A program made the position numbers and the translations under genes. From JBCCMQ01 sp039179985 (GTDB taxonomy: Bacteria; Pseudomonadota; Alphaproteobacteria; Rhodobacterales; Rhodobacteraceae): a stretch of 44,450 bases of DNA. This document shows positions 31,766 to 39,988 of this stretch, one piece after another; the stretch's first letter is position 1; every line of letters begins with the position of its first letter. The notes under the pieces are model-generated. The model did no database searches and was not told where the DNA came from. It worked only from the letters and a program-made list of their open reading frames with translations. Where the stretch lies: assembly GCA_039179985.1 (NCBI GenBank), contig JBCDED010000026.1, positions 1 to 44,450 on the forward strand, in the 5' to 3' direction.

Positions 31766-32188
31766 ATGCTGGAGATCACGCAAAATATCGCGATCGAGGA
31801 CTGGGAGATCACTGAACAGTTCGTGCGCGCGTCAGGGCCTGGCGGGCAGAACGTGAACAAGGTCGCCTCGGCCGTGGTGCTGCGATTCGAGGCGGAACGC
31901 TCGCCCAACCTGCCTGAGGCTGCCAAGCGCCGTCTGCGCCGTCTGGCGGGCCAACGCTGGACACGGGATGGCGCCGTGGTGATCCAGGTCAGCGAAGAAC
32001 GCAGTCAGGCCCGCAACCGCGAGATTGCCCGGACACGTCTGCGCGATCTCGTCGCCCGGTCGCTTGAAAAGCCTAAACCGCGCGTGGCTACCAGGGTTTC
32101 GTTGTCGCAGAAACGCAAGCGGCTCGATGCAAAGAAGCGGCGCAGCTCGGTCAAAACGCTGCGCGGCTCGGTGGCGCCCGAGGAGTGA
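31766..32188 (+). CDS. arfB: Alternative ribosome-rescue factor / peptidyl-tRNA hydrolase ArfB
   Basis: Releases nascent chains from stalled ribosomes. The 140-residue protein has the release-factor-like catalytic GGQ in RASGPGGQNVNKVAS and the ArfB-type basic C-terminal tail (SLEKPKPRVATRVSLSQKRKRLDAKKRRSSVKTLRG) that enters the mRNA channel. The ATG at 31766 begins MLEITQNIAIEDWEITEQFVRASG, normal for the family. The stop is immediately followed by the stop of a convergent LysR gene (TGATCA). Confidence 0.94.
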   Translation: MLEITQNIAIEDWEITEQFVRASGPGGQNVNKVASAVVLRFEAERSPNLPEAAKRRLRRLAGQRWTRDGAVVIQVSEERSQARNREIARTRLRDLVARSLEKPKPRVATRVSLSQKRKRLDAKKRRSSVKTLRGSVAPEE

Positions 32189-33139
32189 TCAGGCGCGCCA
32201 GAGGGTGTTTTGCTGGTGGTGCACGATGGTCTGCGCAAGCGTTTCAAACTCCTTCGACAAAAAGCGCTGCAACCGGCGGGCGGCGGGCGAGAGGCGGGTG
32301 GTCTTGGTGTGCATCATGCCGAGGTCCCGGTCCGGATGTCCGATGCTGAGCGACAGGGTCGCGATAGCGGCCTGCCGCCGCATCATGAAAACGACGGAAT
32401 ATGGCAGAACGGTCAGCGCATCCGAGGTCGTCAGGATGCTCAGCACAGAGGCCAGCGTTCCCCCGGAAAAACTGATCTTGAAGTCAAGGACGCCCAGGTT
32501 CGACAAGGCGAGTTGCAGATCGCGGTAGAGCGGGCTTTCGGCGGGTGGTGCGATCCAGGGAAAGGCCGCAATATCCGCGGCGGTCACCAGTGTGCGTCGG
32601 ACCAGAGGATGGGCGTCCCGGCATGCGATCACGTTGAGGCCCGGCAGAAACCCCCGGAATGCTACATTGTCTGGCAGAGCGCTTGGGCGCATAGGCGTGA
32701 TCGCCAGATCCAGCGATCCCTGTTCCAGCCGCGCCAGAAGGTCGGGGGCATAGGCATAAGACTGGTCGACACGCACTTCCGGACATTGCCGCTGGAACTC
32801 GCCGATCATCGGAGCAATCACCCCGTCCATGAAAATGGGCGTTCCGCCAAGCCGCACGATCCCCGCTGTACCACCCTGGTGCCGCGTCACCACGACAGAG
32901 GCCGCAGCATTTGCGGCCAGCACGGCCCGTCCGTGCTCGGCCAGCGCGCGTCCCAGTTCAGTCGGCTGCAGCGGGCGCTTTCCGGGCAAAAAGAGTGGCT
33001 CGCCAATCCGGGTTTCCAGCTGGGTCAAGGTCCGCGACACGCTTGGTTGCGATTTGCCAAGATGGGCGGCGCCCTCAGTAAGGCCGCCCTGATCAACAAT
33101 CGCGGCCAGTATCTCCAGGTGTCTCGGGTCCAGTTTCAT
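32189..33139 (-). CDS. LysR-family transcriptional regulator (beside the hydroxylase/BKACE genes)
   Basis: A 316-residue LysR-type regulator. The N-terminal winged helix-turn-helix is HLEILAAIVDQGGLTEGAAHLGKSQPSVSRTLTQLETRIGEPLF, and a periplasmic-binding-protein-like effector domain follows. It is divergent from a flavin monooxygenase gene with 157 bases between, the usual arrangement for a LysR protein regulating its neighbour. A dyad at 33157-33176 lies in that space. Its stop is directly adjacent to that of arfB. Effector unknown, probably an intermediate of the adjoining pathway. Confidence 0.9.
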   Translation of the reverse strand: MKLDPRHLEILAAIVDQGGLTEGAAHLGKSQPSVSRTLTQLETRIGEPLFLPGKRPLQPTELGRALAEHGRAVLAANAAASVVVTRHQGGTAGIVRLGGTPIFMDGVIAPMIGEFQRQCPEVRVDQSYAYAPDLLARLEQGSLDLAITPMRPSALPDNVAFRGFLPGLNVIACRDAHPLVRRTLVTAADIAAFPWIAPPAESPLYRDLQLALSNLGVLDFKISFSGGTLASVLSILTTSDALTVLPYSVVFMMRRQAAIATLSLSIGHPDRDLGMMHTKTTRLSPAARRLQRFLSKEFETLAQTIVHHQQNTLWRA

Positions 33140-33156
33140 AACCCTAAGCTATTTTA

Positions 33157-33176
33157 TAGATCAGGGATTTGATCAA
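33157..33176. promoter_or_regulatory. Imperfect dyad TAGATCA-N6-TGATCAA in the LysR/monooxygenase intergenic space
   Basis: TAGATCA and TGATCAA are inverted copies matching at six of seven positions, separated by GGGATT. The dyad lies 18 bases before the LysR start and 121 bases before the monooxygenase. LysR-type proteins bind such dyads to control themselves and a divergent target. It does not match T-N11-A exactly, so this is a candidate only. Confidence 0.45.
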
Positions 33177-33296
33177 GTTCCCATTTCATCTCGGGTAGCG
33201 TGCGGTCACAAGATATCTTGGAAGGAGACCGGGAGCGCGCCTGCCTTACCGGGCAAGGCGGGGACTTCCGGCATGCATTTTGGCGGGGAGGCCAGC

Positions 33297-35051
33297 ATGG
33301 CGCATATTGAAACGGATGTATTGATCATCGGAACCGGACCGGCGGGGTCGGCCACGGCCGCGCTTTTGTCGAGCTATGGCATCGAGAACATGGTGATCAA
33401 TCGCTACCGCTGGTTGGCCAACACGCCGCGCGCCCACATCACAAATCAACGAACGATGGAAGTGCTGCGGGATCTCGGCCGCGCGGTGGAAGACGAAGCC
33501 TATATGCACTGCACCGAGAACGCGCTGATGGGCGAGAATGTCTTCTGCACTTCGCTGACCGGCGAAGAGTTGGGGCGCCTGCCGACCTGGGGCACGGCGC
33601 CGATGTCGGCGGCAGAGCACCTGTTGTCATCGCCCACACGTATGAACGACCTGCCGCAGACCTTCATGGAGCCGCTGCTGTACAAAACCGCCTGTTCCCG
33701 CGGAAGCCAGGGGCGGATGAGTTGCGAATACCTCAGCCATGTTCAGGACGCCGACGGCGTGACGACCACGATCCTCGACCGACTGTCGGGCGAAGAGTTC
33801 ACCGTGCGTTCGAAATACCTCGTGGGTGCTGATGGCGGGAATTCGAAAGTGGCCGACGACCTCGGGCTCCCGATCGAAGGACAGATGGGCGTTGCGGGCT
33901 CGATCAACCTGCTTTTCAAAGCGGACCTGTCGAAATACGTCGCCCACCGGCCAAGCGTGCTTTATTGGGTCATGCAACCTGGTGCCAACGTGGGCGGGAT
34001 CGGCATGGGCGTTGTGCGCATGGTCAGACCCTGGAACGAGTGGCTGGTGATCTGGGGCTACGACATTTCGCAGCCGGCGCCGGAACTCAGCGACGATGAA
34101 GCGAAGGAAATCATCCGCTCGCTCGTCGGCGATCCGGAGCTTGAGATCAATATGTCGGGTATCAGCTACTGGACCGTGAACAACGCTTGGGCCAGCACCA
34201 TGCAGAAAGACCGCGTGTTCATCATGGGTGATGCCGCGCACCGGCACCCGCCGTCGAACGGGCTTGGCTCAAACACCTCGATACAGGATGGCTTCAACCT
34301 GGCGTGGAAACTTGCGGCCGTCCTGGAAGGGCACGCAGGGACAAAGCTACTCGACACCTATTCCGCCGAACGGGCACCGGTGGCTAAACAGATCGTGTCG
34401 CGGGCCAACCAGTCGATTGAAGAGTTCGGGCCGATTTTCGGCGCCCTCGGTATGGGCGAAGAGGTTAACCAGGCGGGGCTGGAGGCCAATCTGGACGCCA
34501 TGGCCGAACCGACCGCGCAGGCCGCCGCCACGCGCAAGGCCCTGCGCGATGCCATCGCGTTCAAGAAATACGAGTTTGACTGCCACGGCGTTGAAATGAA
34601 CCATCGCTACAAATCGGACGCGGTCGAGACCGACGGTCAGATTGAACCGGCGTTCATGGTCGACGAAGAACTCCACTACCAGCCGACAACGTGGCCCGGT
34701 GCGCGGTTGCCCCATGTATGGCTCCATGACCGGAAAGGTGCGAAGTTCTCCTCGCTCGATCTGGTTGGCCACGGGAAGTTCACCGTGCTGACCGGGATTG
34801 GCGGGGACGCCTGGATCGAAGCGGCCCAGTCCTATGCCAACGACACGGGCATGGAGGTTGCCACCTGCATGATCGGACACCGCAAGGATGTAGAGGATTT
34901 TGCGGGTGATTGGGCGCGCGCCCGGGAGGTTGGCGATGACGGCTGCATCCTGGTGCGGCCGGACCAGCATGTGGCGTGGCGCGCCGAGGCGATGACGGCG
35001 GATCCCGGTGGCGACCTGCGGCGGGTTCTGGACAAGATCCTGGCGCGCTAG
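33297..35051 (+). CDS. FAD-dependent aromatic monooxygenase of the TfdB/PheA hydroxylase type
   Basis: A 584-residue class A flavoprotein monooxygenase. It has the Rossmann motif DVLIIGTGPAGSATAALLSS, the NAD(P)H/FAD motif GADGGNSKVADDLG, and the FAD-ribityl motif VFIMGDAAHRHPPSNGLGSNTSIQDGFNLAWKLA, and a C-terminal thioredoxin-like domain of the phenol-hydroxylase type. The organisation fits 2,4-dichlorophenol 6-monooxygenase/TfdB relatives, which hydroxylate phenols or other cyclic compounds. ATG 33297 is preceded by GGGGAGG; ATG 33273 is less likely. It is divergent from a LysR gene and followed after 61 bases by a BKACE enzyme. Substrate unknown. Confidence 0.85.
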   Translation: MAHIETDVLIIGTGPAGSATAALLSSYGIENMVINRYRWLANTPRAHITNQRTMEVLRDLGRAVEDEAYMHCTENALMGENVFCTSLTGEELGRLPTWGTAPMSAAEHLLSSPTRMNDLPQTFMEPLLYKTACSRGSQGRMSCEYLSHVQDADGVTTTILDRLSGEEFTVRSKYLVGADGGNSKVADDLGLPIEGQMGVAGSINLLFKADLSKYVAHRPSVLYWVMQPGANVGGIGMGVVRMVRPWNEWLVIWGYDISQPAPELSDDEAKEIIRSLVGDPELEINMSGISYWTVNNAWASTMQKDRVFIMGDAAHRHPPSNGLGSNTSIQDGFNLAWKLAAVLEGHAGTKLLDTYSAERAPVAKQIVSRANQSIEEFGPIFGALGMGEEVNQAGLEANLDAMAEPTAQAAATRKALRDAIAFKKYEFDCHGVEMNHRYKSDAVETDGQIEPAFMVDEELHYQPTTWPGARLPHVWLHDRKGAKFSSLDLVGHGKFTVLTGIGGDAWIEAAQSYANDTGMEVATCMIGHRKDVEDFAGDWARAREVGDDGCILVRPDQHVAWRAEAMTADPGGDLRRVLDKILAR

Positions 35052-35112
35052 GCGCAAAAACAAATCACCGGGCCGGAATTCGCCCTGACGAAAAAGAAGA
35101 CGAGGAAGACCC

Positions 35113-35943
35113 ATGTCCAACCCCTGTATTCTCTGTGTGGCCATTACCGGTTCGGTTCCGCGAAAGGAAAACAACCCTGCGGTTCCGATCACCGTGACCG
35201 AGCAGGTTGACTCCACCCAGGCCGCGTTCGAGGCGGGTGCAGCGATTGCCCATTGCCATGTGCGCAACGATGATCAGACCCCGACCTCCGATCCAGAAAA
35301 ATTCGCGCGGCTCCAGGAAGGGATCGAAAAGCACTGTCCGGGCATGATCGTGCAGCTTTCCACCGGTGGGCGCTCGGGCGCCGGGCAGGCCCGCGGCGGC
35401 ATGCTGCCCTTGCGCCCCGACATGGCGTCGCTGTCGGTAGGTTCGAACAATTTTCCGACCCGCGTCTACGAGAACCCGCCCGATCTTGTGGACTGGCTGG
35501 CCAGCGAGATGATCAAGTATGATGTGAAGCCCGAGATCGAAGCTTTCGACCTGTCGCACATCGTGCACGCCACGCGCATGCAGGCGGACGGCAGGCTAAA
35601 GGGGCCGCTCTACGTGCAGTTCGTTATGAATGTCAAAAACGCCATGCCCGCCGACAAGCCGATTTTCGAGTTCTACATCGAAACGCTGAAGCGGCTGGCA
35701 CCCGACGCCATGTGGTGTGCGGCAGGGATCGGTGCGGCGCAGCTCGATATCAATGAGTGGTCCATCGCCGCCGGCGGCCATACGCGAACCGGGCTTGAGG
35801 ACAATGTGCGCCTGGACAAGGATCACCTGGCGCCGTCAAACGCTGCCCTGGTGGAGCGCGCGGTGAAGCTTTGCGAGAAATACGAGCGCCCTGTGGCGAC
35901 GCCATCGGAAGCGCGCGAGATCCTTGGTCTTCGCGCCGCCTGA
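35113..35943 (+). CDS. Beta-keto acid cleavage enzyme (BKACE, DUF849)
   Basis: A 276-residue TIM-barrel protein of the DUF849 family, whose founding member Kce cleaves 3-keto-5-aminohexanoate with acetyl-CoA in lysine degradation. The family motifs are ITGSVPRKENNPAVPITVTEQVDSTQAAFEAGAAIAHCHVRND (zinc ligands HCH) and the closing GGHTRTGLEDNVRLDKD. Substrates across the family are beta-keto acids, so this gene may cleave a product formed downstream of the adjacent hydroxylase. The ATG follows GAGGAAGACCC, acceptable as a ribosome-binding site. The gap to the next gene is about 100 bases. Confidence 0.88.
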   Translation: MSNPCILCVAITGSVPRKENNPAVPITVTEQVDSTQAAFEAGAAIAHCHVRNDDQTPTSDPEKFARLQEGIEKHCPGMIVQLSTGGRSGAGQARGGMLPLRPDMASLSVGSNNFPTRVYENPPDLVDWLASEMIKYDVKPEIEAFDLSHIVHATRMQADGRLKGPLYVQFVMNVKNAMPADKPIFEFYIETLKRLAPDAMWCAAGIGAAQLDINEWSIAAGGHTRTGLEDNVRLDKDHLAPSNAALVERAVKLCEKYERPVATPSEAREILGLRAA

Positions 35944-36046
35944 CCGCGGGCGAAAATTTCTGTGGATGGAAGGTTTCTGGCACTGGATGCGGTGGCCAAC
36001 TGGTGCAACACTTGCGCCAGTCATCCCACCCGCATTGGAGATTGAT

Positions 36047-36613
36047 ATGCTTGCTCACCTTACACTCAGACACAGCCTCGCCGCGCTCATTACTGTAGTC
36101 GCGGTCGCCCTGACAGGTTTCGCCGCAGCCGCCGACGAGGCCGAGCGCAAGGCCATCAACTCTGGCGCCGACCTGGCGTTGCAGCAGCTATATAGCGAAA
36201 ACCCAAGCGCTAAGCAGCTTGCCGACAAGGCGACCGCCGTGCTTGTCTTTCCGACCATCACCAAAGCCGGACTGGGCGTTGGGGCAGAGGCGGGCAAAGG
36301 CGTGCTGCGGGTTGGTGGAAAGAGCATCGCATACTACCGCACGCGCGGACTGTCGTTCGGTGCGCAGGCGGGCGCACAGACCTACGGCTATGTCGTGCTG
36401 TTCATGACCCAGGCAGCCTACGACAGCTTTGTCGCAAAGAAGGGATACGAGCTGGGCGTTGACGGGTCTATCGCCGTTGTCGACGCCGGTGCGACGGCAG
36501 AAATCGATACCAAAAGCCTCAAATCCGACACCATCGGCATCGTGTTCAACGAAAAAGGCCTGATGGCGAACCTGTCGATCGAGGGGTCAAAGATCTCGCA
36601 GATCGATATCTGA
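36047..36613 (+). CDS. Secreted SYLF-domain (YSC84-like, lipid-binding) protein
   Basis: A 188-residue protein with a signal peptide (LAALITVVAVALTGFAAAADEA) and a SYLF domain of the YSC84/RIE type: AVLVFPTITKAGLGVGAEAGKGVLRVGGKSIAYYRTRGLSFGAQAGAQTYGYVVLFM, then the VDGSIAVVDAGATAEIDTKSL strand set. Bacterial members are thought to bind lipids or act at the envelope; no enzyme activity is known. ATG 36047 is preceded by TTGGAG. It ends 17 bases from the convergent pncB, with a shared hairpin. Confidence 0.82.
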   Translation: MLAHLTLRHSLAALITVVAVALTGFAAAADEAERKAINSGADLALQQLYSENPSAKQLADKATAVLVFPTITKAGLGVGAEAGKGVLRVGGKSIAYYRTRGLSFGAQAGAQTYGYVVLFMTQAAYDSFVAKKGYELGVDGSIAVVDAGATAEIDTKSLKSDTIGIVFNEKGLMANLSIEGSKISQIDI

Positions 36614-36625
36614 CAGCAACCGCAG

Positions 36626-36654
36626 GAGCGTCAGACAAGCACGTCCTGACGCTC
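36626..36654. terminator. Hairpin shared by the ends of the SYLF gene and pncB
   Basis: GAGCGTCAG (36626-36634) and CTGACGCTC (36646-36654) form a perfect 9-bp stem with an 11-base loop, extendable by an A-T and a G-T pair. It spans the pncB stop (36631-36633) and its last codons, immediately after the SYLF stop, so it could terminate both convergent transcripts. Downstream U-tracts are weak on both strands. Confidence 0.5.
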
Positions 36655-37923
36655 TTGCACGCCCACCCCGAAGACCCGTTTGTAGCGATCGACCTCGGGT
36701 TTCGGGCCCATGGCCTTGTTCGGATTGTCACTGAGTTTGACGGTCGGACGTCCGTCGGCGCTGACCGCCTTGCAGACCAGCGAAAAGGGGGCCAGCCCGT
36801 CCATGGGCGCTAGTCCCCTGAAGTCATTGGTTAGAAGCGTGCCCCAGCCGAAGCTGACCTTCACGCGGTCGGCGAAGCGCGTGTGCAGGTCTATGATCTT
36901 TTCCACGTCAAGGCCATCGGAGAAGATCACCAGCTTTTGCGCAGGGTCCTCGCCGCGCGCTGTCCACCAGTCGATGGCCGTCTCCGCGCCGGTGGCCGGG
37001 TCGCCGCTGTCGATGCGGATGCCTGTCCAGCCCGCCAGCCAGTCGGGTGCGCTGTCGAGAAACCCCTTGGTGCCATATGTATCCGGCAGGATGATCCGGA
37101 GGTTGCCGTCGTGCTCTTCGTGCCAGTCGGCCAGCACGCGGTAGGGCGCTTGCTGCAGCTCTTCGTCGGTATCGGCGAGGGCGGAATAAACCATGGGCAG
37201 TTCGTGGGCATTGGTGCCGATGGCCTCAACCTCGCGACGCATGGCGATGAGGCAGTTCGAAGTCCCGATAAAGCTGCCGCCAAGCCCTTCCATCATCGCC
37301 TGAACACACCAGTCCTGCCACAAGAACGAGTGCCGGCGGCGGGTGCCAAAGTCGGCCACCCGCAGCCCGTCAAGCTGTCGCAGGCGTTCGATCTTTTCCC
37401 AGAGTTTGGTCATGGCGCGCGCGTAGAGCACCTGCAGCTCAAACCGCCGGAGCCTGCCAAGAACGGCCCGGCTGCGCAATTCCATCAGCACGGCGAGCGC
37501 CGGGATTTCCCATAGCATTACCTCGGGCCAGGACCCTTCAAAGGTCAGTTCGTACTGATCGCCCCGGCGCTCCAGTTCGTAGGGCGGCAGGCGCAGACCT
37601 TCGAACCATTCCATAAAGTCCGGGCGGAACATCTGGCGCTTACCGTAGAAGGTGTTACCGCGCAGCCAGGTGGACTCGCCCCGGCTGAGCGAAAGAGATC
37701 GGATATGATCAAGCTGTTCGCGCAACTCGCCTTCGTCGATCAACCGCGCCAGCGGGATATGGGCGCTGCGATTGATCAGCGAGAAAGTCACCCGTGTGTC
37801 GGGCCGGTTGCGATACACCGACTGGCACATCAAGAGCTTGTAGAAATCGGTGTCGATCAGCGAGCGGACGATCGGGTCGATCTTCCACTTGTGATTCCAG
37901 ACGCGTGTGGCGATGTCGACCAT
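36631..37923 (-). CDS. pncB: Nicotinate phosphoribosyltransferase
   Basis: Converts nicotinate and PRPP to nicotinate mononucleotide in the Preiss-Handler NAD salvage pathway. A 430-residue protein of normal length; the N-terminal VRSLIDTDFYKLLMCQSVYR, the middle RLRQLDGLRVADFGTRRRHSFLWQDWCVQAMM and the PRPP-site region IRIDSGDPA, KLVIFSDGLDVEKI and KVSFGWGTLLTND are classic PncB signatures. ATG 37923 begins MVDIATRVWNHKWKIDPIVRS. It is near pncA (39248-39862), which supplies nicotinate from nicotinamide, with a DUF1330 gene and a LysR gene between. Confidence 0.95.
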   Translation of the reverse strand: MVDIATRVWNHKWKIDPIVRSLIDTDFYKLLMCQSVYRNRPDTRVTFSLINRSAHIPLARLIDEGELREQLDHIRSLSLSRGESTWLRGNTFYGKRQMFRPDFMEWFEGLRLPPYELERRGDQYELTFEGSWPEVMLWEIPALAVLMELRSRAVLGRLRRFELQVLYARAMTKLWEKIERLRQLDGLRVADFGTRRRHSFLWQDWCVQAMMEGLGGSFIGTSNCLIAMRREVEAIGTNAHELPMVYSALADTDEELQQAPYRVLADWHEEHDGNLRIILPDTYGTKGFLDSAPDWLAGWTGIRIDSGDPATGAETAIDWWTARGEDPAQKLVIFSDGLDVEKIIDLHTRFADRVKVSFGWGTLLTNDFRGLAPMDGLAPFSLVCKAVSADGRPTVKLSDNPNKAMGPKPEVDRYKRVFGVGVQERQDVLV

Positions 37924-37996
37924 GACCCCCTCCTCGGCGCGTGGAGTATTTAGCCCCCCACGGCCGAAGTCCAGTTCGGTCTTGCGCCACGGCTGG

Positions 37997-38278
37997 TTAC
38001 CCCAGAAGCAGGATATCCGACGCCCCGGCGCTGCGGCGCAGCGCATGGGTGTCCTTGAGGTCGGGATCGGCGATCCAGTTTAAGGCCGATTGCTTGTCCG
38101 GAAAGGACAAAAGCGCGGCCACGTCGGGCGTATCCGGCGCCCCGTCGATGGCGGTCAGTTCGGCGCTGGCGGTCTCTACCTTGCCGCCATGGCGGGCGAG
38201 TGCGGGCCCGGCCAGCGCGCGGTACTCTTCCAGGGCGGCGGGGTTGGTGACAGTCAGTTTTGCGTAGGCATATATCAT
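37997..38278 (-). CDS. DUF1330 family small protein
   Basis: A 93-residue protein of the dimeric alpha/beta-barrel-like DUF1330 family, seen from AYAKLTVTNPAALEEYRALAGPALARHGGKVE, VAALLSFPDKQSALNWIADPD and the closing ASDILLLG. No reaction is known. It is upstream of pncB in the same direction (73 bases between) and divergent from a LysR gene, so it may be co-regulated with NAD salvage genes. Confidence 0.82.
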   Translation of the reverse strand: MIYAYAKLTVTNPAALEEYRALAGPALARHGGKVETASAELTAIDGAPDTPDVAALLSFPDKQSALNWIADPDLKDTHALRRSAGASDILLLG

Positions 38279-38378
38279 CTCAGGGATCCTTTTCGTCCGT
38301 GACGTTTCAGGAACCTACGGGGCACGCTTCCTTGCGAAAACGCGTGCAAATGCATCACGGCCATGCGATAACGCATGG

Positions 38379-39251
38379 ATGGACGCACAATGGGACGACC
38401 TAAAGACAATCCTCGTCGTGGCCCGGCACCGCACGCTGGCCGCCGCCTCGCGCGAACTGGGGCTGAACTACACCACGGTCGCCCGCCGCATCGACCGGGC
38501 CGAGGCCGCGCTGGGCGTGAAGCTCTTTGAACGGCTTGCCGGAGGCTACAACCCCACGGAAGAGGCCGAACTGATCTCGCGGCACGCCGCGACGATGGAG
38601 GCGGCGAACCACCGACTGATGCGCGAACTCGGCGGGCGGGATGCGCGCCTGAGCGGACCGTTCGTCGTCACGGCGCCGCAGCTTCTGATCGCCCATGTCC
38701 TTGGACCCGTACTGGACATGTTTTCCGAGGCCCACCCGGACGTGGATTTGCACCTGAAGGCCAGCAACGACCTTCTGGATCTCGACCGGCGCGAAGCGGA
38801 TCTTGCCATAAGGATCAGTCACAACCCCGGCGATCACCTGACCGGTCTCCGGCTGACAGAGCAACAGAGTGCAAGCTTCGCCACCCCGGATTGGGCCGCG
38901 CGGATAGTCGCCGCACCCGAGGGGCCAGTGGACTGGCTGGTCTACGATCAGCTTGGTGAGATACCGAAGAACGTGCGTGTGACAACGCCGCCGTCCCGCA
39001 TCCGCATGCGGTTCGACGATATGGTGGCCATGGCGGGCGCCGCGCAGGCGGGCCTTGGCGTTGCCCGCATGCCGATGTTTCTTGGCCGCGCGTTGCCGGA
39101 ACTCGTCCAGGTCCCCTGTCTGCCGCCGCAACCCTATCTCGACATCTGGGCCGTTGCCCACCCCGACGTCTGGCCCTCAGCGAAGTCCGAGGCCTTTCGC
39201 CGGGTGCTGCGCGCCCATTTCAAGGAGGTGCGGTCGGTGTTTGTGGCCTAG
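38379..39251 (+). CDS. LysR-family transcriptional regulator (beside pncA/pncB)
   Basis: A 290-residue LysR-type regulator. The DNA-binding domain is WDDLKTILVVARHRTLAAASRELGLNYTTVARRIDRAEAALGVKLFERL, and the effector domain is typical of the family. It is divergent from the DUF1330-pncB side (100 bases) and its TAG stop overlaps the pncA stop in CTAG, so it lies inside the NAD-salvage neighbourhood. Regulation of pncB or pncA is plausible but not shown by a clear operator. Confidence 0.88.
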   Translation: MDAQWDDLKTILVVARHRTLAAASRELGLNYTTVARRIDRAEAALGVKLFERLAGGYNPTEEAELISRHAATMEAANHRLMRELGGRDARLSGPFVVTAPQLLIAHVLGPVLDMFSEAHPDVDLHLKASNDLLDLDRREADLAIRISHNPGDHLTGLRLTEQQSASFATPDWAARIVAAPEGPVDWLVYDQLGEIPKNVRVTTPPSRIRMRFDDMVAMAGAAQAGLGVARMPMFLGRALPELVQVPCLPPQPYLDIWAVAHPDVWPSAKSEAFRRVLRAHFKEVRSVFVA

Positions 39252-39862
39252 TCGCTGTCTGCCAAGACGACGCCCGCCTCGCGCATTGCTTCCTTGGCGG
39301 CGTCGAGTGAGCCATCGAGGTCGATGGCGCGGCAGGCGTCCATGCGAACGGTAACGTCGAAGCCTGCCCTGGCAGCGTCCACGGCGGAGAAGTTGACACA
39401 GAAATCCGTGGCCAGACCCGCGAACGTCAGATGCGTGATCCCGCGGCCCTTGAGGTACCCCTCCAGCCCCGTGGGCGTCGTGTGGTCATTCTCAAAAAGC
39501 GCCGAGTAGCTGTCGATGGCGGGGCGGAAGCCCTTGCGCACCACCATGTCCGCCGGATGGGTGCGGAGGTCCGGATGAAACTCAGCGCCTTCGCTGCCCT
39601 GGACGCAGTGATCGGGCCAGAGGACCTGGGCGCCGTAGTGCATTTCCGTGACCTCGAAAGGGTCCTTGTCCTCATGGCTGGAGGCGAAGGACGAATGGCC
39701 GGCCGGGTGCCAGTCCTGCGTCAGGATCACGGTCTCATAGTCGTCCATCATAGCATTGATGATCGGGACGACTTCGTGGCCCCCATCAACGGCCAGCGCG
39801 CCGCCCGGGCAGAAATCGTTCTGCACGTCGATGACGATGAGCGCGGATTTGGGATCTGCCAT
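39248..39862 (-). CDS. pncA: Nicotinamidase
   Basis: Hydrolyses nicotinamide to nicotinate, which PncB uses. A 204-residue isochorismatase-superfamily protein with catalytic Asp in IDVQNDFCPGG (D12), metal-binding TQDWHPAGHSSFASSH, catalytic Lys in VVRKGFRPAIDSYS and catalytic Cys in LATDFCVNFSA. ATG 39862 follows GGAGGC at good spacing; an upstream ATG at 39886 is less likely. The stop overlaps that of the LysR gene by CTAG. Confidence 0.95.
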   Translation of the reverse strand: MADPKSALIVIDVQNDFCPGGALAVDGGHEVVPIINAMMDDYETVILTQDWHPAGHSSFASSHEDKDPFEVTEMHYGAQVLWPDHCVQGSEGAEFHPDLRTHPADMVVRKGFRPAIDSYSALFENDHTTPTGLEGYLKGRGITHLTFAGLATDFCVNFSAVDAARAGFDVTVRMDACRAIDLDGSLDAAKEAMREAGVVLADSD

Positions 39863-39988
39863 GGGAAGCCTCCGGGTATCTGCCATCGGTGATGCGCAGA
39901 ATTGGCGGCCGGGTCAACTGTTGGGGCCGGACTGGAACGCAGCTGGCGGGTCTTGCGGCGCACGGCCCCTTGGCGGTAGGGACCGCCC

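Noticed and set aside
31489..31926. Minus-strand 145-codon frame across the terminator and arfB
   Set aside because: It overlaps the strong terminator and arfB and has no recognisable domain or ribosome-binding site.
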